A DNA stretch of 64,000 bases from Dipteronia dyeriana (Eukaryota; Streptophyta; Magnoliopsida; Sapindales; Sapindaceae), in the NCBI GenBank assembly GCA_032871835.1, contig CM065295.1, positions 22,144,501 through 22,208,500 on the forward strand, written 5' to 3'. Below, piece after piece: positions 60,310-64,000 of the stretch. Made by a program: the position numbers and the translations under genes. How positions within the stretch are numbered: the first letter of the stretch is position 1; every line of letters starts with the position of its first letter. The notes beneath the pieces were generated by a model. That model did no database searches. It was not told where the DNA came from and was given only the letters and a program-made list of their open reading frames with translations.

Positions 60310-60726
60310 GAGACACTAGGGTTTCGTGTTATTACCCCTTTAAATTCTTCACTGAGGGGTTGCACTGGTTCATTCCAAAAAACTTAATACCAGAAAATTT
60401 TCCTAGCCCAGATTTTGTCACGCAGAAAATTGTCATTCTCCGTCGAAGGTCTTGTATCAGTTTTCATTCAAGGTTAGTTTCAATGAATCCGTCTTCCTGT
60501 CATCGACTTTTTACTATTGCTCGAAGCGCTCGATCGTGGGGATTTCCAGTTGATTTCTTGCGCTTGAAGATTATTAGGGGAAATCCCTCCGGACGAATCT
60601 CTATTTTTAGAAGTCGATGTTTCTGGGCTTTGCCCTGACATCCATTTTAGTTCTGATTCTGATTCTGATTCTTCATCTAGTTCTGAATCTGTCATTTCTA
60701 ATCACAGGGTACCACTTCGATCAAGG
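60310..60726 (+). promoter_or_regulatory. Candidate promoter, leader and leader intron of the antisense gene (element B)
   Basis: ACTAGGGTTTCGTG (60314-60327) and CCCCTTTAAATTCTTCACTG (60335-60354) match the same boxes in element A in order and spacing. A leader intron runs from TTCAAG|GTTAGT (60471) to AATCACAG (60707), both borders being shared with element A. The ATG at 60727 follows 19 bases later. The ORF at 60360-60638 is a chance frame in the leader. Confidence 0.55.
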
Positions 60727-63386
60727 ATGGGAAAACATCAAAGCAAAAGTGATGTCCATAAGCACAGATCAGGCAACGTTCGGATCAGGGAGCAGTATGT
60801 TAACGAAAATGATGTTGAAGAGGCGTTCAGAGTAACTCGTCTCACTTTCTCTGTTGATCGCCCGAGTATGTTTGATACTTAACCGAATGTGGTCGGGACA
60901 GATGAAATCCGGAAATATCATGCCCGATTCGACCTGGATAACTCGGTTACCTTGATTCCTACGGGTGATAGAGCTGCGTGGAATCCTCCCCAGGGCATGG
61001 TGGCAATCTATGGATCCATGCTCTGCTGCGGCGTCACACTTCCTCTTCAACTATTCATTGCTTGGTTTTTGGCTGAAGCAGGGATCGTTCCGGCTCAACT
61101 GACCCCGAACAGCTACAAGATTTGATGTGTATGTGGCATATATGGAGCCGGATGAACTTGTCGTCGCCTTCTCCGAGTGAAATCAGGCACTTCTTCAAGC
61201 TGAGGCAGTCTGGCAAGACAGGAACCTATTTCCTAATGTCTAATCCGCCAGATTGCTGGGTCCCCGAGGGGACAAAGGTGAATCAGGGAGTCGATACCTT
61301 AGATGACCCCAAAAAGAGGGGTTTTGTATGGGGATTCCCTTCATCCAACAAGTTCTAGAAGAACAGTTGATTTTTCACCAGATGGGATCTCAGTCTTGAA
61401 GTCACCCTTTCGATTGGGAAAACTCGAAGGGTGATGAAATTTCCCCGCTTATTCTATTCTCCTGAGGTATGGAACAAGAAGAAGCTTGAATTTAGCGACG
61501 CTGAGCTGACCAAACTTGCTCGGGCAGCAGTTCACACCTTGGAGAAGAGGAGCAGAACTTACATTTTTAATGAGAAAAAGATGATAGAGCTCGGCTTCTT
61601 CAATCAAATTTTGGGCTACTGCAGACGATGTAAGTAATCTTTGTAACCCCCTTATCTTTTTTTTATTATATATATTTTTATTTTCTGACGTGATTCCCTT
61701 TTTTCTTCTAAGTGTACGATAAGGATATCGTCTGCGACCTTTAGGCTCGCCAAGTAAAATCGATTCTTCAAGCGAGCCGAAAAGAAGCTTCTCGTCAGAG
61801 CGAAGATGATATTTCCCCACCTGAGTCTGACGAGGAGCCTGACGTGACTGAGGAACAGATCCCCGAATATATTCCCGAGGAAGTCGTTCGGCCGACCGTT
61901 GGGGAACCTAGTGGTCCGAGTGGCCCAACGGATCATAGTGAGGAGATGTCTGATGAAGGGGAGAGGCAGAGTGAGGGTCTTGGTGAAGGACCTGTTGAGC
62001 GGTCAGACGCCGGTGATGGAGGTGAAAACTTCGAGGGTCAAGTACATACTGATCCATAATTTTTTAAATCCTTACGGGATGATGTCCAGAAAGATCCTGC
62101 GGTTGATCTCAGCTTCCACCATTCTCAGGCTAAGAAACGGAAAGCGGTCGACTCCCCCGCTTGTCCTCAGAAGGTCCTTCGGGTGGTCTCATTCATTGAC
62201 TCTAGTGATGAAGATACTAGGGCTGAGATTCCCCCGAGCGTTGTTGAAGCATCGGCGGATGCAGAGACTTCGAAGCCGAACAGGGGTTCCCCTCCCCCCG
62301 AGGTTGAAGATCAAAGGGTTGAACCCTCGAGAGATCCTTCTTATCCTTCTCCCCAGGATATGCTCAGGGTGATGTCATCATGCCGAGCTTTTATCGAGGA
62401 TAATCATTGGAGTCATCTCAGAGGCGCGCCTTTGACGAGTCGTCTTCAAAATATCTTCAACGGCGCATCTTATGTAGGTTTTATTCCTAACTCTTGCCTT
62501 GCCCGTTTGCTAGATTTTTAATTAAACTTCTTTGTATATGGTGGCCGAGTTCGCTGAGCTGATTCAAACGCAGCAACATCAAGCTGATCGAATAAGGCGT
62601 CTTGAAGCTCAGCTGAAAGATAGTGAGGATAGTCGTGCTCGGGTCGAATCGGCTTATTAGAAAGAAGTAGATAGTGCCCAAGTCTTTACCGACCACTGTT
62701 TGACGAAGTAGCTGGAGGCCAAGGAGAAAGCTTCCTTGGCAGAGGAGAAGGCAACGTCACTTTAAAATTTGTTGTTCTCTGCCCAAGAATCCATGCATAA
62801 AGCCGAACAGGAAGCGGAACAGTCTAAGTCGGCGTATGAACAGAAGATCGAAGACTTGGAACGCCAGGCTTTAACGATCGAATCTCTATCCAAAGAGGCT
62901 AGGCTGGAACTTGAAGTTCAGTGGGTTGATCGTTTTAAGAGATCCCCTACCTACGATGCCTTTCTTCTTAGGGAGTTTCAGCGAGGATCGGTTTCAGCTA
63001 GCGAGTTTTTCAAGGTTAAGAATTGGGCAACTGAAAAAGCCCGAACCAACTGGGAGCTGTCGATCAAGAATCATGTAGATCTGTCCTTGGAATCTTTTCG
63101 GACTCAGATGAAGGAGTGGAGAGCTTACTGCCATAGCCGAGGCAATGAGCCCCATCCCATGCATTTGGATGTTCCATCTGAGCACTCCCTCTCGACTTTT
63201 TACGCCAGTCAGGAGTCGGTCGTAGAGGGTGTGGTACCTGATGTCGGATCGATCCCAGAAGAAGATTACAGTCAGTGGATGGACGATTCGGTCGACACGA
63301 TTGCTTGACCTTCCAATGAAAGTCTGCTTCAGGAGTACGAGATGGTGCCTAACCCGAATATTGGCAAGAGTTCAAAATCCTTCTGA
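60727..63386 (+). pseudogene. Antisense gene (aORF) of Tat element B, Transposase_28-like protein
   Basis: The ATG at 60727 (MGKHQSKSDVHKH) parallels that of element A. Exon 1 (to 61629, donor GAT|GTAAGT) encodes the VAIYGSMLCCGVTLPLQLFI and TYFLMSNPPDCWVPEGTK blocks, resembling PF04195. Exon 2 (61713-62473, donor TTAT|GTAGGT) is acidic (ESDEEPDVTEEQIPEYIPEE) and carries FIEDNHWSHLRG. Exon 3 (about 62540-63386) is a coiled coil with the EDYSQWMDDSVD tail. Stops (for example near 60880 and 61356), a frame change near 61120 and a lost AG at the exon 3 acceptor disable this copy. The function is unknown. Confidence 0.75.
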
Positions 63387-63559
63387 CCTTGATTTTTGTA
63401 GAATTTTCACAAGTTTTTTTTGTAAAGATTCTTTTTATTCTTTGTAACATTCTTTGGAGAGATTAATAAAATCCCAACTTTAGCTTTTCTGAAAACCGAG
63501 TGGTCTTGATCTGATTTATTGCTCAAGGAATTTCACCAAGTATACTTCTTTCTTGATTC

Positions 63560-63935
63560 TACTGTTGCTGAGTATCTTAGTAAACCGGCCATTGAAATTT
63601 ATGTCAAGTAACTTATTAAACTGGCTATTGCAATCTTTATGCAAAGTATCTTATTAAACTGGCTAATTCTGATTTCGGGTAACCTCACCGAGTATCTTAT
63701 TAAACCGGTTGTCACCCGAATTTTTAACGCCAAGTATCTTATTAAACTGGCTCTCTGATGTTCTGGTAACTTCACCGAGTATCTTATTAAACCGGTTTTG
63801 TCACCCGAATAATTTTTAACGCCAAGTATCTTATTAAACTGGTTATCTCTGATGTTCGGGTAACTTCATCGAGTATCTTATTAAACCGATTTTGTAACCC
63901 GAATAGTTTTTTAACGCCAAATATCATATTAAACT
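63560..63935 (-). repeat. Tandem repeat array of Tat element B
   Basis: Nine cores such as AAGTATCTTATTAAACTGGC alternate with GAGTATCTTATTAAACCGGT. The linkers (TGATGTTCGGGTAACTTCA, TTTTGTCACCCGAATAATTT) give a higher unit of about 90 bp. It is the reverse complement of the array at 17029-17312, with a different copy number and linker composition. Confidence 0.9.
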
Positions 63936-64000
63936 GGCTAGTATTATTAACCGAGTCATCTTGAAACAGGCAAGTAGATTTATACTTGTGTTTCATACTC

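Larger units (their letters stand above)
59039..64000 (-). mobile_element. Ty3/gypsy Tat element B, 3' part (runs off the window)
   Basis: It is the same family as the element at 2742-21783, on the other strand. The 3' LTR (59039-59977), the polypurine tract, the antisense gene (plus strand here) and the tandem repeats (to about 63930) are present in the mirrored order. Integrase and the rest should lie beyond 64000. The outer LTR end (TATTGGCATCGATTTCTGG) has drifted from the canonical one, and the duplication cannot be checked. Confidence 0.9.

Noticed and set aside
60360..60638. 92-codon ORF before the antisense gene
   Set aside because: It crosses the predicted leader intron donor, is not conserved in the matching region of element A, and has no motif.

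Overview
This window is nuclear DNA of a higher plant, almost certainly a eudicot. It is AT-rich, its genes are split by GT-AG introns (two are GC-AG), and long blocks are nested plant transposable elements. No organelle, bacterial or viral segment is visible. The species cannot be named from the sequence.

Layout. 1-2740 is repeat-rich DNA with two adjacent Tourist-like MITEs. 2742-21783 is one complete Ty3/gypsy retrotransposon of the Tat lineage, with LTRs 2742-3663 and 20878-21783 and 5-bp duplication AATGT. It has been hit twice: a gag-only Ty1/copia element (3930-10472, minus strand) sits in gag, and a MITE (about 12304-13030) sits in the protease. It carries broken gag, protease, RT, two RNase H domains and integrase, a 3' tandem-repeat zone and a long antisense gene (17509-20142). 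21800-22250 is another MITE. 23057-25025 is an internally deleted hAT element with an 8-bp duplication that keeps a promoter-like region, a leader intron and an 88-codon ORF.

Genes. Four host genes could be traced exon by exon. They are a GT14 (Core-2/I-branching, DUF266) glycosyltransferase (29756-33909, minus, 11 exons, 370 aa), a plastid sirohydrochlorin ferrochelatase SirB (41032-43026, plus, 7 exons, about 209 aa), a plastid J-domain/ferredoxin-like protein (43826-45620, minus, 6 exons, with a one-base frameshift) and chaperonin CCT gamma subunit CCT3 (46721-52010, minus, 13 exons, 555 aa). A 5'-truncated LINE with a 19-bp duplication (39272-40732) lies just upstream of the SirB promoter.

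Right end. 52652-58831 is bounded by inverted repeats of about 190 bp (Mutator-like), and a decayed hAT transposon (53488-57698) is nested inside. From 59039 to the window end there is a second Tat element on the minus strand. Its 3' LTR, spliced antisense gene (60727-63386) and tandem-repeat zone are visible; pol lies beyond the window.

How the parts relate. SirB (siroheme synthesis, plastid) and the J/ferredoxin protein are convergent neighbours that are both predicted to be plastid Fe-S proteins; this may be chance. CCT3 is cytosolic protein folding. The most unusual signal is the antisense gene of the two Tat copies: coding sequence, leader intron, exon borders and a TATA/telo-box-like upstream region are shared between the copies, so it looks like a real spliced gene carried antisense to the retroelement.
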